This document shows, piece by piece, positions 11,221 to 23,314 of a stretch of 64,000 nt of DNA (position 1 is its first letter; every line of letters starts with the position of its first letter). This DNA is from Hysterium pulicare CBS 123377 (taxonomy: Eukaryota; Ascomycota; Dothideomycetes; Hysteriales; Hysteriaceae), in contig AJFK01000165.1 in NCBI GenBank assembly GCA_000467715.1, positions 124,001-188,000 on the forward strand, given 5' to 3'. The notes beneath the pieces were generated by a model, which saw only the letters and a program-made list of their open reading frames with translations, did no database searches and was not told the DNA's origin. The translations under genes were made by a program, and so were the position numbers.

Positions 11221-12175
11221 TTTTGGAGGTTCAGATGCGATGGCTTCTGGCCCTCGAAGCTGCTTTTTGAGGTATATAGGAGAGGAAGTAGACAAGGCTG
11301 ATTCATATCGCTGAACCCCTCTCTCTATTTAAACCTAGCTATTACTTGTCACGACTGCGGGACCTTCCCGGAATCAACCTCACACACATACATATCATGC
11401 ACGCCAAGCCCTGTCACTCACCTGTCAACTCCAAGGCGTTGATGCAAGAAACCCCATCTATCCTACTTTCTACCCTTATCACGCAGGCATCCGTGATTAT
11501 TCAGCTGTAGAGTTCCCCGCGCCCGGTGCCCCGTTTCCATCTACATTAACAAGGGAGTTGAAAATGCTCCAATTACCCCCCCTGCTGACCGGAGTGCTGG
11601 GGCGTGGATGTTGGGATTATTGAGCGCATTACAGAGCTGTTGTGTAACATTGGTGGGACGGATCCGGCGAATACATGTGCGGAGATGAATATTGTCAGGG
11701 TCGTGATGGGGTATTCATAGTGAGAACATGTGGGTTCTTTGATGGACTTGCAATGTTGGTGGTGGCTACGGTTGACTGAGACGTGAATCGGTGGGGTTGT
11801 ATAAGCTGTGGTTAGTCAGGGAGGTGTATTTCTGCTGTGAACGTTTGGGAGTTGAACTTCTGGGAAACTTTCACTAACACGATGTTTCTAGTTTATTGGT
11901 CGATAGGTGGCTGATCAAGTCAGGATTGGTGTGAAGAGAAATAATGACATGAAAATACGGCTAAAATTTACAGATAGAATTAGGATTCTGCCATGGCTGC
12001 TGAAACGAGGCTTTTCATTTTCCTGCGTCGCAGAAGAGAGTTTCGAAATCCATGAGGATTCGGCCCCAAATCCTTGATGGGTATAAATTCGCTATTCCCT
12101 TTGTCAAAGATCGTGGAGTTAGATTGCATCACAATTCTCTTATTCTTGCATCCGTATCATAGTTTACTTCGGAAT
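11221..12175. other. divergent promoter region between P450 and the membrane-protein gene
   Basis: No gene is supported. It carries a TATA-like box for each flanking gene: TATTTAAA at 11326-11333 for the P450 and TATAAAT at 12082-12088, 94 bp before the ATG at 12176. No other repeat or motif stands out. Confidence 0.5.
11326..11333 (-). promoter_or_regulatory. TATA-like box of the P450 gene
   Basis: TATTTAAA (minus-strand TTTAAATA) is 106 bp before the ATG at 11220 and supports that start rather than a longer reading. Confidence 0.35.
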
Positions 12176-14367
12176 ATGACTGCACATCAAGCACGATACT
12201 CTGCCCTTCTTCCCGGCACTTCTGGCGACCACACCATCACCGAAGGTATCCCTGCGGAACCAAGCCCTCTCTTTGCACGGTCAAGGGCTGCTCTTCGAAC
12301 GGACCATGCCGATCACGAGCAAACGCCTAAGGACTCAAGATCTGGAAATTTCGAGCCGTCGTTGAAGACACATTTGGTCCAAACCGCTATTGCTTCAATC
12401 TCTCACTCAGAGTCACCCGAGAACGGGAATAATGGCAAACAGATGGCCACTGGAAAATTAATGACTAAATGGCGCGCTCTGATTTACATGTCGACCACGT
12501 TCATTGTTGGCGTAGCCTTCGCACTAGGCCATCACTTTTACTATACCAACCTAGATGGACGAGTTGTGCCTAACGGAGCACAAGGCAACTTTGATCTCGA
12601 CTCTCAGCAGTGGGAGTTACGTTTTGGGACAGCATTCGCATTCTTAACTAAGACAGCGCTCGTAGTCCCTTTGGCAATAGCCTATCAGCAGCTTGCATGG
12701 TCCAATGTAAGCCACAAAGTCCACTCTATCAAGGGTCTCGACGCACTCTTCTCCAGCACGGCGAATCCATTGGCCTTCTTTCAATCAGACTTCCTATTTC
12801 AGGCCAAGGTCGCTGTTTTAGCTAGTCTCGCCTGCTGGTAGATTGTTTCTGTCGCCTACAAACTATTGCTTTGCTCACCGTTCCTAGGCTGCTTCCATTG
12901 ATCGCAACAATCACTCCCGCCACGCTCACTGTCGTTGCATCTCAACAGAGCTTCAATGCGACTCGAAAAGTCCCTACTATCAATCTCACTGCAGTGACCG
13001 CCAAGATGGATTGGCACTCTAATTACAGAGTGTCACCAACTTGGGGCCGGCTAACTTCCACAACGGCTACTGGGCTGCGCATTTTACCTATGGATGTCGT
13101 CTATCCGAATAGTACCTACAGCATGCAACTCCATGCTCCAACTCTGAAGTGTGAGACACCCGATAACTCTACGCTTACAACGATCGATCGGCTGTTCAAT
13201 TCCGCTGCTAATTTTTCTTGGAATGCTGTCAATGATAGCATTACGGCAGATGTTGGGATCAACATGAATAAACAAGGAGCCTGCTTTCCCATCTATGTCG
13301 GCTTCACGCCGAATTTCGGCATAAACAAAGGCCAGGATACCATCGAAAATAGTTTCATTCGCAATTGTATTCTTGCATCAACTGGAATCTGCGGGATTCA
13401 GCCAAGTCGTACTGGTTTCAGCGCACTAAATGATCCTTTCTGGCTCCGTTTGGGTGACCAACGGCTCGCATGCTCTCTGCGAGATACCAAATTAAACGTT
13501 GCATTTAAGGCTGACAGTAATGGGCAAAGCATCATCGGGCTGCCACAGTACGAGTGGCAGGATGACTCCACGCCAGGTTCAAATTGGGACTATGTCGACG
13601 AGTTTGCGGTTGTGCCACAGGCTTTGGTCAATATCCTGGGCGGCGCTGTGATGAGTTGCTATGGAGATGACGCCGCGATTCAATCCGTGATGCATGTCGG
13701 GACCTCACTCCTTTCTACCGCTCTGAATAAACACGTCATAGATGCTGTAAGGCAAGTGGCAAGCAAGGAGCCGGCGAACACGGCGAGTCCCCCCGACTTG
13801 AGTGCAACACCGCAGGATATTTCAGCAGCACGCGATCTAAGCGTTGCCGCACTTCTAGAAGAGTTATCACGGAATCAGACTATGAGCCTGTTCAGCGACT
13901 CAAGCTTTTGGTGAGCTTTGAAACTGATAGCTTTCTAAGCTCTCCGGCTAATCTTAGCTAGGTCTAACTCCTCCGGCTGGGTAGAGACAACCGTATACAC
14001 AGTGCAACCAGTCAATCGGTACAGGTACATAGCTCACAACCTTATCATCACGTACGGAGTCGCTATCATCGTCTCACTAAGCGGTGCCAGCTTAGGCGTT
14101 CTGGCCATGTTTCGGAACGGCGCGAGCCATGATATGTCATTCTCAAGTATCGTGGCAGCAACCCGCAATCCTACTCTCGATCATATTCTTCTAACCCATG
14201 AAGTAGCCGGGGAATCTAGCAAGCAAATGTTTGATACGAAGCTTATCTATGGTGTCCTAGGAAGCGATCATGCCAGCACAAAATTGGCAACGCCTAAAAG
14301 AGTGGGTTTTGGAACGAAAGGGGAGACATCGCCTCTCCAAGACTGGAGCAGCAGAACGTTGCGATGA
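12176..14367 (+). CDS. fungal integral membrane protein with large extracellular region, function unknown
   Basis: Three exons: 12176-12837, 12888-13910 and 13962-14367, giving 696 aa. Both introns split a Trp codon and keep phase. Membrane segments lie near residues 101-118, 150-172 and 208-232, and a last one near 588-611 (NLIITYGVAIIVSLSGASLG). Between the third and last lies about 350 residues with many N-glycosylation sequons (NST, NST, NFS) and cysteines, so probably lumenal or extracellular. The QQWELRFGTAFAFLTKTAL block recalls a large, unnamed family of Pezizomycotina membrane proteins. No function is known to me for it. The start at 12176 was chosen over 12074 because a TATA-like box lies 94 bp upstream and the extra 34 residues would be translated from the likely leader. 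Confidence 0.8.
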
Positions 14368-15179
14368 AAATGCGACCTCTTTCCGCAGACCAAAGATAAA
14401 TTATCAGCATTGCTATCATTTACGAGAGACTTGAAAGAGCCTAAAAGTGTTGGGTTATACCAACTGTGCTTAGTTAGGAGGGTCAATTTTTGTGTAGCCT
14501 TCTTTCTTTGCCATCAGCTACGTTCCGGTCTACAATCACAGCTATCCACAGACTCTGGAATAGCAGATTTTCCGTCCATGTATTACACCTGGAAGGCCGA
14601 GTTTACCCAACGCTTAATGGGATGGATCTTTACCACCTTTAGTTGACTCACAGCATGTGTCATTATTCATCATACTGCAGACTTCCAAAGCCGCACATGT
14701 CTAGGCAGATCCTATTCTATAAGCTGCTTTTGAATAATCTTAAGGATGGTAACTTGCTTTAACGCTTTGTACCGAAGTTAAATTAGCTTTGTAGGCGGGT
14801 AAAAAAGAAGTTGGTAGACGTAGACCTATCCTCGGGAAACGACAAAGTATAACCCCCCCTGTGACTCTCAGACATAATGAACTGGAACTAGTAGGTCTTA
14901 TAAGCCACGTCATAGCCTTCCGTTCTCCAATTTGATATTCTTTTTGCATCTCATGCACCTACTGTTCGGCCGTTGTAACTCATTGACGTCTGATCAATCC
15001 TTCAATGTTCCTGGCACGACTGCAGAACGCACAGTCAGAACACACATTATTCAACAGGATCCCTCTGGAACCCTTCAGTCACAAAATGTAAGCGTATGCT
15101 ATTGATCTGACTTCTTGTCACGCCACTGAGCTAGTGGACGTATCAGCTCGCCCCTTGCCCGTCTACGCAAGACCACGCA
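14368..15179. other. spacer, partly AT-rich
   Basis: Between the membrane-protein gene and the acyltransferase 3' end. A stretch near 14.7-14.9 kb is AT-rich with many TA steps and small broken frames and may be old repeat DNA, but I cannot name an element. No gene is supported. Confidence 0.4.
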
Positions 15180-16773
15180 TCATGACTGGGCTCCTATCTG
15201 AGCCAACCACCGCTCCATATCCGCCATGAGATGCTCCACAAGACTCGCTTCGATAACGGTGTCCTGCCAGGTACATGTAAGCACCAGCTTCTCGTTTTTC
15301 ACAGACACAGCGGCGATCAAGAGGGCAGCCGCTGGTATTTCTGTGCTGATGGTAAATTGCGCTCGACGGATGGACCACGCCTCTTCCGGTCTGTTGGATT
15401 GAGTCGCTTCTGACTTGGGATTCCCGTCTATTATGCCGAGATTGGTGACAAACCAGGAAAGCTTTCGGGGCTTCTGCACATCACTCTTAAACTGCACCCT
15501 CCAGTCCGGGACATATTTCATGAGGCCAACCATGTCGTTCTTGAGGCCCATATGCAGTCTCGTTTCTATCTCCTCCCGCACTCTGGTGGAAACGGACCAG
15601 ATTAGATCTAGGAGATCAACCGAGAGGCTCTCATTGGTGGCATTCGTCGCGACTTTGGAGCGAATCTGGGCAACAAGTGCGCTATCAAACTCGTGAGTCA
15701 TGATAGACACGTAGTTGGCAATGGTTTTCTTTGGCTCAAGCCAGGGGTAATCTGGGTGGTGTGAAGGCAAGAATCTCCGCTGGTCTATAGCCGTGCTGCT
15801 GGCAAAGGCTGGTGCTCTCTTCTCCTCGAGATGTGTGCTCAGTGAGACAAGTGCGAGGCCATTCAAGAGGGCCGTGAGCGTCGTTTTATGGTTTCGACAG
15901 GTGACTAGACCCTTGGATAGAATACTATCGTCGACGGTGCAGACTTGAAATCGCGTCTTGTATGGTGAAGTCCGAATTGGTGCCCAATTCGCCTGCGTTG
16001 GGCTTTTGAAGAAAGATGATGGTTTATTATCATTCCAAGCTTCTTTCAACAGGAACAGGGGGGAGATGGGCAGCTTCACCAGTTGCTCGGTCGCGGGAGG
16101 AAATTTTCTGGAGGAGTCTGGAAATTCTAGAATGAGCTCATCCAACTCCTGTGCCTCATCCGGCGTTGCCGCATTGAGACTTTTAAGTAAGGTCTCATGG
16201 AATATCTTCCCGCTCATACCGTCCCCATGTGGGTGGTTCCATGTGAATAATACATCAAGAAAGTCGATTTCGGTGTGTTGCAGAACGACTACTCTCCAGC
16301 CTGGTCTGATATCAAGCTCGAAGAATCTAGTATCAAGCTGCAACTCGATCTTTTCCTGCATGGACCGTTGACTATCCATCGAATCGTCCAAGGATGCCCA
16401 TTCAATATGGTGATTCAAGTCAACGCTCCCAAGATTGATCCATACGGGCTTCTTTGATTCTTCTCCAGAAATCCCGACTTGAAGAGTAGGTGATCCGGAA
16501 ACGACATGAGCAATGGCGGCATTGACGGTGTTCTTGAGCTTGGTGCAAGCGTTCTGCCCTGCGAGATTTCCAGGAACCGCATAGCGACAAATGACAGAGG
16601 TACCGCGATACTGGTCGAGAGTATATCTAGCCAGTTGATAGAGCTCACTGCGTCGGGTCAGTTGCCAAGCCTCTTCTAGGGTGTAGCGGGATTAACTTAT
16701 TGCCGAGTGGCCGAATGATGCTGTGATGTTCGCCACCCTCTGACGCTTTCTTTTCTTTCTCAGGTCCAGACAT
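15180..16773 (-). CDS. alcohol-acetyltransferase/condensation-fold acyltransferase-like protein
   Basis: Two exons (16697-16773 and 15180-16647) give 514 aa. The first encodes only MSGPEKEKKASEGG...IIRPLGN, then continues into ELYQLARYTLDQYRGTSVIC. This RPLGN-ExYxxAR opening and the TWNHPHGDGMSGKIFHETLL block (HxxxDG, here HPHGDG) place it with the fungal alcohol acetyltransferase (AATase) and condensation-like acyltransferase superfamily, where the His acts as catalytic base. The second half contains the FVTNLGIIDG segment typical of the DFGWG-like region. The length fits. The donor is GTTAAT rather than GTAAGT, so the short first exon is less certain than the rest. The reaction is probably acyl transfer from acyl-CoA to an alcohol or amine. 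The substrate is unknown. Confidence 0.75.
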
Positions 16774-18453
16774 GACAGGTATCAGTCGAGCAAAGAGTTG
16801 ATGATGGCTACAAGTTATGCCTCCTTCACGGACCAAGTGGAATGTTCGCTGTGGGATAGTTCTGAACTATCATCGTCTAGCTAAATAATTGGACGTGGAT
16901 GAATTGAAATTTGTACGCTTACATGCATATACCCGTCTAGCCAATATGGCCCCAAACGTAATGTGACAATGTGGGTATACCTACAACATCCTCGATGCCC
17001 AATTTCAAGCAAATGAACAATCGTGTGAGCCTCCATAAACCCACCCAGTCCTCCTCCGCATGCAGCCTTCTACGCACAAGATATATGTTCATCGCTGCTT
17101 ACAAGTTACCACGCCGCTTGCCTGCATCCCCCTCCACTCTATTCTATTGGGTTGAACTGGAAGTTGAGTCAAGCAATGTTGTGTAACGACAGCCATCAAA
17201 GTTGCCTCATCAGCACTGCATGTTGGGGGCGTAGGTGGCGAAGCTATCAATCAATCTTGCCTTTGCACATGTTCCCCGTGTTCTGTCTTTCCGTGCATAT
17301 TGACGCCTTGACTTCCGGATTCTTCCCCATCCCACATTTGACTCGACCGCAGCAATCAAGCTTGATAAAATAAGTAGAATGAATGATGCTGAAGTTTTAA
17401 GGAAGTTTAAAGAAAACCTGACGATGATGATCACGTGAAGAATGGTCTGTGCACCCCACGGTCCTCCTTTCGTCTCCGCGCTCTTTGATCTCATCATCTA
17501 ACCATCCATTTCAGCGCGCAATTCATTGATTGGCATCGATCAACACATTTCACAGTTTACGAATACGTTCTCTATCTACCCACGGATCGTAAACACGGCA
17601 AAAGATCAGATCATGCTAGTAGAATTGCAGGACCGGATTGCGTCCGTCTTACCCAGGTGAAGACGAGGCTGAATGGTTCGCGTCTCGAGAACGTTGGATC
17701 CACAGATCACTGCATTGAGAGGTGAAAGTACTAGACAATGTATCCAAAGACACAATCAAGTACCGTGAAAGCTACGGATCCTTGAGGTGGAATACTTTCG
17801 CCATTTCATCTCTATACTCTACCTGATTTTTACTTCTGCCTCAACTGCTTCCAATTTTAACTTTCTTGACATCTCATCTATTTACTCAATATATCTCAGT
17901 TGTATTTTTCAGTCACTTTCTTTGCGACAGATAGGTGTCATGAGGTACCATACTCCCTCTTCAGGCAAAAACATCGGGATTATTAAGACATCTCGGCAAA
18001 ATCGCCTCTGCAACAACCCTCATCAATGCCAACCATCGCTTCCATATCCCTTTCTTGGCCCCGCATAACAGAAACCCTTCCAGAATATCAGGCTATGAAA
18101 GCTCTATTCTCCAAAGTTCGGACTAAGTCCGATCGTTCCCCACAGTGGCGTGCATAACCCTTCTCGATCCTGCATATCAGTCGCATCCCGGGGAAAATCC
18201 CATGGGGTTCGTAATCATCATTGGTTGCGCAAAGTCTGCAGTACGCAAGAAATATGTATGGTCTTCGAACTGATGCAGCATCGGTTTCGAAGACAGGGCT
18301 GAAGAGGACAACCAATGGGACGATAGGGTGAATTGACCATCCGAAACTGACTGTGATTCGGTGAGCTGGGCTTCCGCATGCTGTTACAAAGAGAACAGAA
18401 TATGATGACGAGGAGCTGCTTTTCTTCAGACTCAGTTTGCCAAATTCTTTACG
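16774..18453. other. 1.68 kb spacer between divergent genes
   Basis: This lies between the start of the acyltransferase gene (-) and the start of the secreted-protein gene (+). Frames at 17210-17497 (-), 17787-18068 (+) and 18088-18315 (-) show no motif or credible splicing. T/C-rich stretches at 17.8-17.95 kb look like promoter or leader DNA. Nothing else is seen. Confidence 0.45.
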
Positions 18454-19934
18454 ATGTTGTTCAGCGTAGGTACTTTGCTCCGGCTGTGCTGGATTTTAGG
18501 TTGGACTGTTTCTTTTGTACACTCGCAATTCGACCCCGGGCGTCATTTTGGACCACCTTTTGGTCCTGGTCGTTTTGATCATGGATTTGGACCGGGCGTG
18601 CATCGTGGTGGAGATGTAAGTAAATCCGTATATCCCCTTGGGTTTTTTACGCGGATTTTGCATGCTTTTTCATCAAAGGTTGAGAAGGCTACTTCGAGTA
18701 TTCTTTCTCTGAGTTGCACCAGATTCGTGCTAACTTGTCTCCATAGAGATTCGACCCTAATGGAAACAATCAATCCCCAGGCGATCCAGGTGCTCCAGCG
18801 GCAGCTCCTCCAGCTGCAGCTCCGAGCGTAACCAGCGCAGCCGCAGCCGCAGCTCCTCCTCCAGCAACGAGTGTAGATGCAGCAACTACGACTCCTCCTC
18901 CCCCTCCACCTAGTAGTGACCCTGCTGCGATTTCCGCACCACCGGCAGCGGCTGTGACTTCGGATTCCGGTTCCATTGTGTTGTTCATACCCCCGACGAG
19001 CGCGACCTCTTCAGTACCCTTTGTCGATGCTCCACCTCTATCATCGTCAGTTGCGGCAGTGGCTGCCCCGGCACAGGCAGCAGCTTTATCGCTTGACGCT
19101 TCGCCCATATCCATCGGCCCACTACTCTCGGTAACATCTTCGGTCGATCCATTACTCTCAGTTCTTTCCTCTGTCGATCCAGCAGCCGCCTCAATAGCTT
19201 CGACTGATACTACTCCCGCCGCCGCATCTACCACTCCAGTAGATGTGCAATCGGACTCATTCCCTTATTCCGCCGCTACCACCGCCGCGGCCACCACAAT
19301 TCCTGATCCGTCCCCGATCGCCGCTCTTACCACTTCTTTTGATACCCCCCCGGTTGTCCCAACAACAGTTACAAGCTCCCTGCTTGACTTTGCACCCCTC
19401 CCAACCGATTCCTCTTCCGCCGCTGCCTCCGGGATGTCACCTAGCGCAATGGCCGGAATGGGCGTAGGCATTTCTTTTGGAGCCATCTCCCTCGTCGGCA
19501 TGGCAGGCTTCTACCTCCTCCGGCGACGGCGCAACCAGCGCTTCATCCGCGCCAGCTACGTCCGAGAGAACGGACTCGGGGGTTTCATGTCTCCCCGCGC
19601 GGGGACATTCGAGATTGTGAATGCAGAGAAGGTTCAGATTGCGTCGGGTGCGCATGTGGAGAAGATTGAAAGGATCGAGAGGGTGGATGAGAGGCCACAT
19701 GCTGTTATGAAGGTCGGGATGAGGGTGCCGGTTGGCGGGAAGGCGGTTGGGCCCAGGAAAGAGAGTGGAAGTTGGAGTGAGAGTGAGAAAGTAGAGGGCA
19801 CGGAGAATGAGGTCGTGAGTGTATCATCTGCGCCTGCTACTGAGCCGTTGAGCGCCCCACCGGCTGCTGATATCAAAGAAACGAGTAAGAAGGAGAAGAC
19901 GAATTCGACAGGATCATGGCCACTGCCGGATTGA
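18454..19934 (+). CDS. secreted, single-pass Ser/Ala/Pro-rich membrane protein (Mid2/WSC-sensor-like layout)
   Basis: Two exons (18454-18615 and 18747-19934) give 449 aa. A signal peptide (about residues 1-24, cut before QFDPG) is followed by a Gly/Pro/His segment, then about 220 residues of low-complexity Ala, Ser, Thr and Pro likely to be O-mannosylated. One membrane helix (about 291-312, GISFGAISLVGMAGFYLL) ends in RRRRNQR, a strong stop-transfer signal. A 135-residue charged cytosolic tail follows. This layout is that of fungal cell-wall stress sensors and similar wall-spanning glycoproteins. No WSC cysteine domain is present, so a sensor role is only an analogy. The repeated SSVDPLLSV/SSVDPAAAS units show internal duplication. 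Confidence 0.75.
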
Positions 19935-21091
19935 GAAGATGTGTTCCAGAATGGCTTTTGACGTCTTTGACCGGTTATAGTTGGAGAAGTCGGTGCTCAT
20001 GGTGTTTCCGAGAAGTTATCGCGCCTTTACTCAATTGGGACTCTTTGGACTGGATCTTGCGGAGGTTCATTTGTGTTTTGGTTTGTCCGTGCTGCATTGG
20101 AGGTGTAAGGAAAAGCCCGTTTCACCGGGTTTGTGAATCAATTCGTATTCTCACCTACCTCAATCGATGATAGCCTGCATATAGAAATAAACTATCACGG
20201 AATAGATAGTTTATAGTGTTTTGGAAATGAGATGTATTTTTGGAACCATGTCATCCATGAATCTGGATGACCGAATTGAGGTACCTACTCGAGAGGTGTG
20301 AAATAGTATCGGAGATTTCTCATTTCATGATGAGGCACCAAAGCCATGACATCGCCAGTAGAGTGCATCCAATCGGCCCCCCGCTTATCCAGAAAGATCG
20401 AATGGCTCGAGTGACTCATAAAACTGGCAGGGGAATAGTTAATTCCATCAGCTAGCTTAAGACAGTCGAATAAGAGGACACACTAACCCGAAGAGACTCA
20501 GTAATCGATGGAAATGCGATCTACCCAATTCGGCAAGTTTACGGCAGCCTAGTGACGAATATGACGAAGAGACGGACCCCTGATGATATTCGGTACTCAT
20601 TGCTAGTAGGATAATTGGCACTGTAGACTATGTATTCGATAGACACCACTCCTGCAGTTGTTTGAGTCTTTTCTTGTGTTTTTCTTTTGTTGAGGAGGAG
20701 ATCGGATGTCGTCCTGCGGATAAACAGCAGGACCTAGGATAGACTACCCGGTTCCATTGTTCTCGAAAAGATCTTGAGGTTTCTCGAATCGGCTGGTAGG
20801 AACAAAGGGGAACAAACGTCAATAGCTGAAAGGGATCTTTGTTGAGCTATCTTGAGACAAAGGTTAGAACAAAGTGATTGATATGTCTTGGATGTAGCAG
20901 CGTAAGATATCAAGCTGCCGGACTTTGATATAAGTGTATGGCATGGGATCCACTTTACCATACCGTATGCTTGGCCTGATTCGAAATCGATTTTCTTAAT
21001 CGGTGCCATAGCCATAAAGTCTTTTCAACACACAGCGACCAAGTTCCCAACTTAGCACTGACGCCCACGAGCGGCCAGAGCCCTCAGAAGC
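19935..21091. other. 1.16 kb spacer
   Basis: No gene is supported. A minus frame at 20734-21015 starts with ATG and runs 93 codons but has no motif. A perfect inverted repeat with 10-bp arms is listed separately. Confidence 0.45.
20187..20214. repeat. hairpin-forming inverted repeat
   Basis: ATAAACTATC at 20187-20196 is followed after 8 nt by its exact reverse complement GATAGTTTAT at 20205-20214. It lies about 250 bp after the stop of the Ser/Ala-rich protein gene, so it could shape the transcript 3' end. This is inference only. Confidence 0.4.
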
Positions 21092-21835
21092 ATGGCTCCA
21101 AAAACGTTTTCGGCTGGTCCCGAACACTTCACCAAGCATCGTCGAACGCCCAGGAATAGATCCTTCAAGCATACATTATGTGTACACGATCACGCGCCAG
21201 CGCATCTCCGTCTTCGAAGAGTATGCCGCAGTATCAATATCCGTCCAAAACTAACTTTCGACGGCTACGAAGCGATGTACCTAGTAGAAGCCGCAATTCG
21301 ATCCTTCAGCCGACCAGAAACAAATATGTCACTCATGCAACAGCGTGCACTGTCGCGATTCCGCCGATATGTGAATGCCGAGGGGTTCATGGAGAAGCTC
21401 AACGACGAGAATGTTGAGCGAAGCCTGCCTTGTGCCGAAATGGGAAAGCTGATTCGAGCTCTAGACGATATATTCTTCTTCGGTGGAATCGGAGACTTTG
21501 ATTTTCGTTGGGAGCATGATCTCGCCGCTGATGATGGGGAGGAGTTATGGGGATGGGCGAGGATAATTAATGATGTGGCACATGTGAGATTGGATCCGGC
21601 GAATATCAACACCGAGGGCATGATCGGAGGGTGTAGAGTGATGAGGTTGAATGAGTTTCGCCTTGGTGCCTTGTTGCATGAACTTGTGCACTGCTTCTTG
21701 CAGAATTATGTTTGCGTGGAATGTAGTTCGTATGAGGATAATCATGGTGAGGGTCATGGGAGGGTGTTCCAGATGATTGCGGAAGCGATAGAGACTGTTT
21801 TCACTAAGCTGTTTGGATTTTCGATAGACTTGTAG
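21092..21835 (+). CDS. SprT-like zinc metalloprotease-domain protein, copy 1
   Basis: A single exon of 247 aa. The core is LGALLHELVHCFLQNYVC, where HELVH (196-200) is the HExxH zinc motif of SprT-like domains, followed by a CVEC pair (208-211) and a GHGRVFQM segment whose His is the expected third ligand. Upstream is a long helical lead-in (LMQQRALSRFRRYV, then ALDDIFFFGGIGDFDFRW) shared with copy 2. The SprT fold includes Spartan/Wss1-like proteases that digest DNA-protein crosslinks, but this short protein has no visible DNA- or SUMO-binding tail. Its role is open. The ATG at 21092 gives MAPK..., parallel to MAPE... in copy 2. Confidence 0.8.
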   Translation: MAPKTFSAGPEHFTKHRRTPRNRSFKHTLCVHDHAPAHLRLRRVCRSINIRPKLTFDGYEAMYLVEAAIRSFSRPETNMSLMQQRALSRFRRYVNAEGFMEKLNDENVERSLPCAEMGKLIRALDDIFFFGGIGDFDFRWEHDLAADDGEELWGWARIINDVAHVRLDPANINTEGMIGGCRVMRLNEFRLGALLHELVHCFLQNYVCVECSSYEDNHGEGHGRVFQMIAEAIETVFTKLFGFSIDL

Positions 21836-22447
21836 TTCACATGATTGAAGCGTTGGTTTACCTTTGAGGCAAAGATGCGAATATCGCTTTTTGTGATCAT
21901 ATAATGTTCAAGTATGTAATCCAGAGATTGAAAATCTACTTGAAAAGCGTTGCAGATCAGCCTTGTACATGTATGTAATCAGCAGGACGTCCTTTTCGTT
22001 GCAAGACGGTACGTCCGCTGTTGAAGAACATTTACTCCTTTACTTGAGAACGAGGCTTGAGTTTCTTAGAACTACTCAGTCTCCATAAGACAAGAAAATT
22101 TGAACTCGCACTCTTACAGACCAAATACTCACAAATGCCCAAGTGAGTCAAGTGCAAACAATTAATAGACAATCCGACCCTCCATGAACAGGGTGCAGTC
22201 AATGAACACGTTGAAGCCCCAATGAATCGGCTGAGACGAAATACTGAGACATGGTCTCTAGAGAAGATATCTTGAGCATGGTAGGTGAGACAACAAATTG
22301 AAAAAGTCGCTTAATAGGAATATAAGTAATATGAATTTGAGGCAATGCTTTTTGTACGAACAGTGAGCATACGCCCAACGGCCTCTCCACTGAAGCCCTC
22401 CTTGCAGAAATCGGATCCCCATTTACGTGACTGCAGCTGCCACTAGG
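21836..22447. other. spacer between the two SprT-like genes
   Basis: The 612 bp contains no gene. It must hold the 3' end of copy 1 and the promoter of copy 2. AT-rich runs near 22.25-22.35 kb are the only notable composition change. Confidence 0.45.
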
Positions 22448-23314
22448 ATGGCTCCAGAAAGAGCCCCAGCTCCAGCAACCGTTTGCGAGCTTCAACGCCT
22501 GGTCGAGAATCATCCAAAACCTTGTCTATGTGACGGCCCAGGCCCTTTGCGGCGGCAATGCGTAAACAACCATAGCATTACAAGAATACCAGTACGCTCG
22601 CAACTCGCACTCAACGTCGGACCCTTAACACTCATGACGCAGGCGCACAGTGCCAGGCAGTTAATGAAAGCGTGCATGGCGTACTTCGATCGACCAGTGC
22701 AGACGATGAACCTTCAGCAACAGAAAGCACTGGGACGCTTTCAAAAATATGTGCGCGAAGAGGACTTCATGCGAAGATTGAATCACAACGATGTTGGAAG
22801 GGAGTCCAAACAGGACTTCATAGTCAAAGTGCTCCAAGCTTTCAACGAGATCTTCTTTTGTGGAGCAATAGGCCCTATTGACTTTCGTTTCATTCGAAAT
22901 GAACCGGACAGTAAAATACTTGGAAACGCGATATTTGCCGACGGAAAGGTTAGGATTCGGCTACATGACGAGAAATGGAATGAGACATGTCCCTCCATGG
23001 CCATTTCCCGCCTTGGAACATTGTTACACGAGATGGTGCATGGCTTCTTCCAACAGTTCGCCTGCAGACAATGTAATTCGTACAACGATAATTGCGGTCC
23101 GGGCGGGCACCAGAAGGCATGGCAGATGGTCGCTAAAAGGGTAAGAGGAACGGCCCCTAAACTCCTGGGCTTTCCAATTTATCTGAGCCGGTTCTCGGGC
23201 TGGAGGAATGATTATCTTAAATATCCAGAACAAACCCACTTGCCGTGTAGACACGACCTATCAGATTGGGACCTTCCTGAGGGCTATCAAGGATATGTAT
23301 CGAGGCTCAGCTAA
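22448..23314 (+). CDS. SprT-like zinc metalloprotease-domain protein, copy 2
   Basis: A single exon of 288 aa. LGTLLHEMVHGFFQQFACRQC carries the HExxH motif (194-198) and CRQC pair at the same spacing as copy 1, and GGHQKAWQM supplies the third His. It shares QxKALGRFQKYVREEDFM and AFNEIFFCGAIGPIDFRF with its neighbour, so the two are tandem duplicates, now well diverged. The C-terminus is about 40 residues longer (SRFSGWRNDYLKYPEQTH). The ATG at 22448 is used; the frame extends upstream only from a GTG. The catalytic residues appear intact. A DNA-protein-crosslink role is possible for the fold but not shown. Confidence 0.8.
   Translation: MAPERAPAPATVCELQRLVENHPKPCLCDGPGPLRRQCVNNHSITRIPVRSQLALNVGPLTLMTQAHSARQLMKACMAYFDRPVQTMNLQQQKALGRFQKYVREEDFMRRLNHNDVGRESKQDFIVKVLQAFNEIFFCGAIGPIDFRFIRNEPDSKILGNAIFADGKVRIRLHDEKWNETCPSMAISRLGTLLHEMVHGFFQQFACRQCNSYNDNCGPGGHQKAWQMVAKRVRGTAPKLLGFPIYLSRFSGWRNDYLKYPEQTHLPCRHDLSDWDLPEGYQGYVSRLS

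Noticed and set aside
9585-16773. A secondary-metabolite cluster formed by the P450 and the acyltransferase
   Set aside because: No backbone enzyme (PKS, NRPS, terpene synthase), regulator or cluster transporter is present, and the gene between them is a generic membrane protein.
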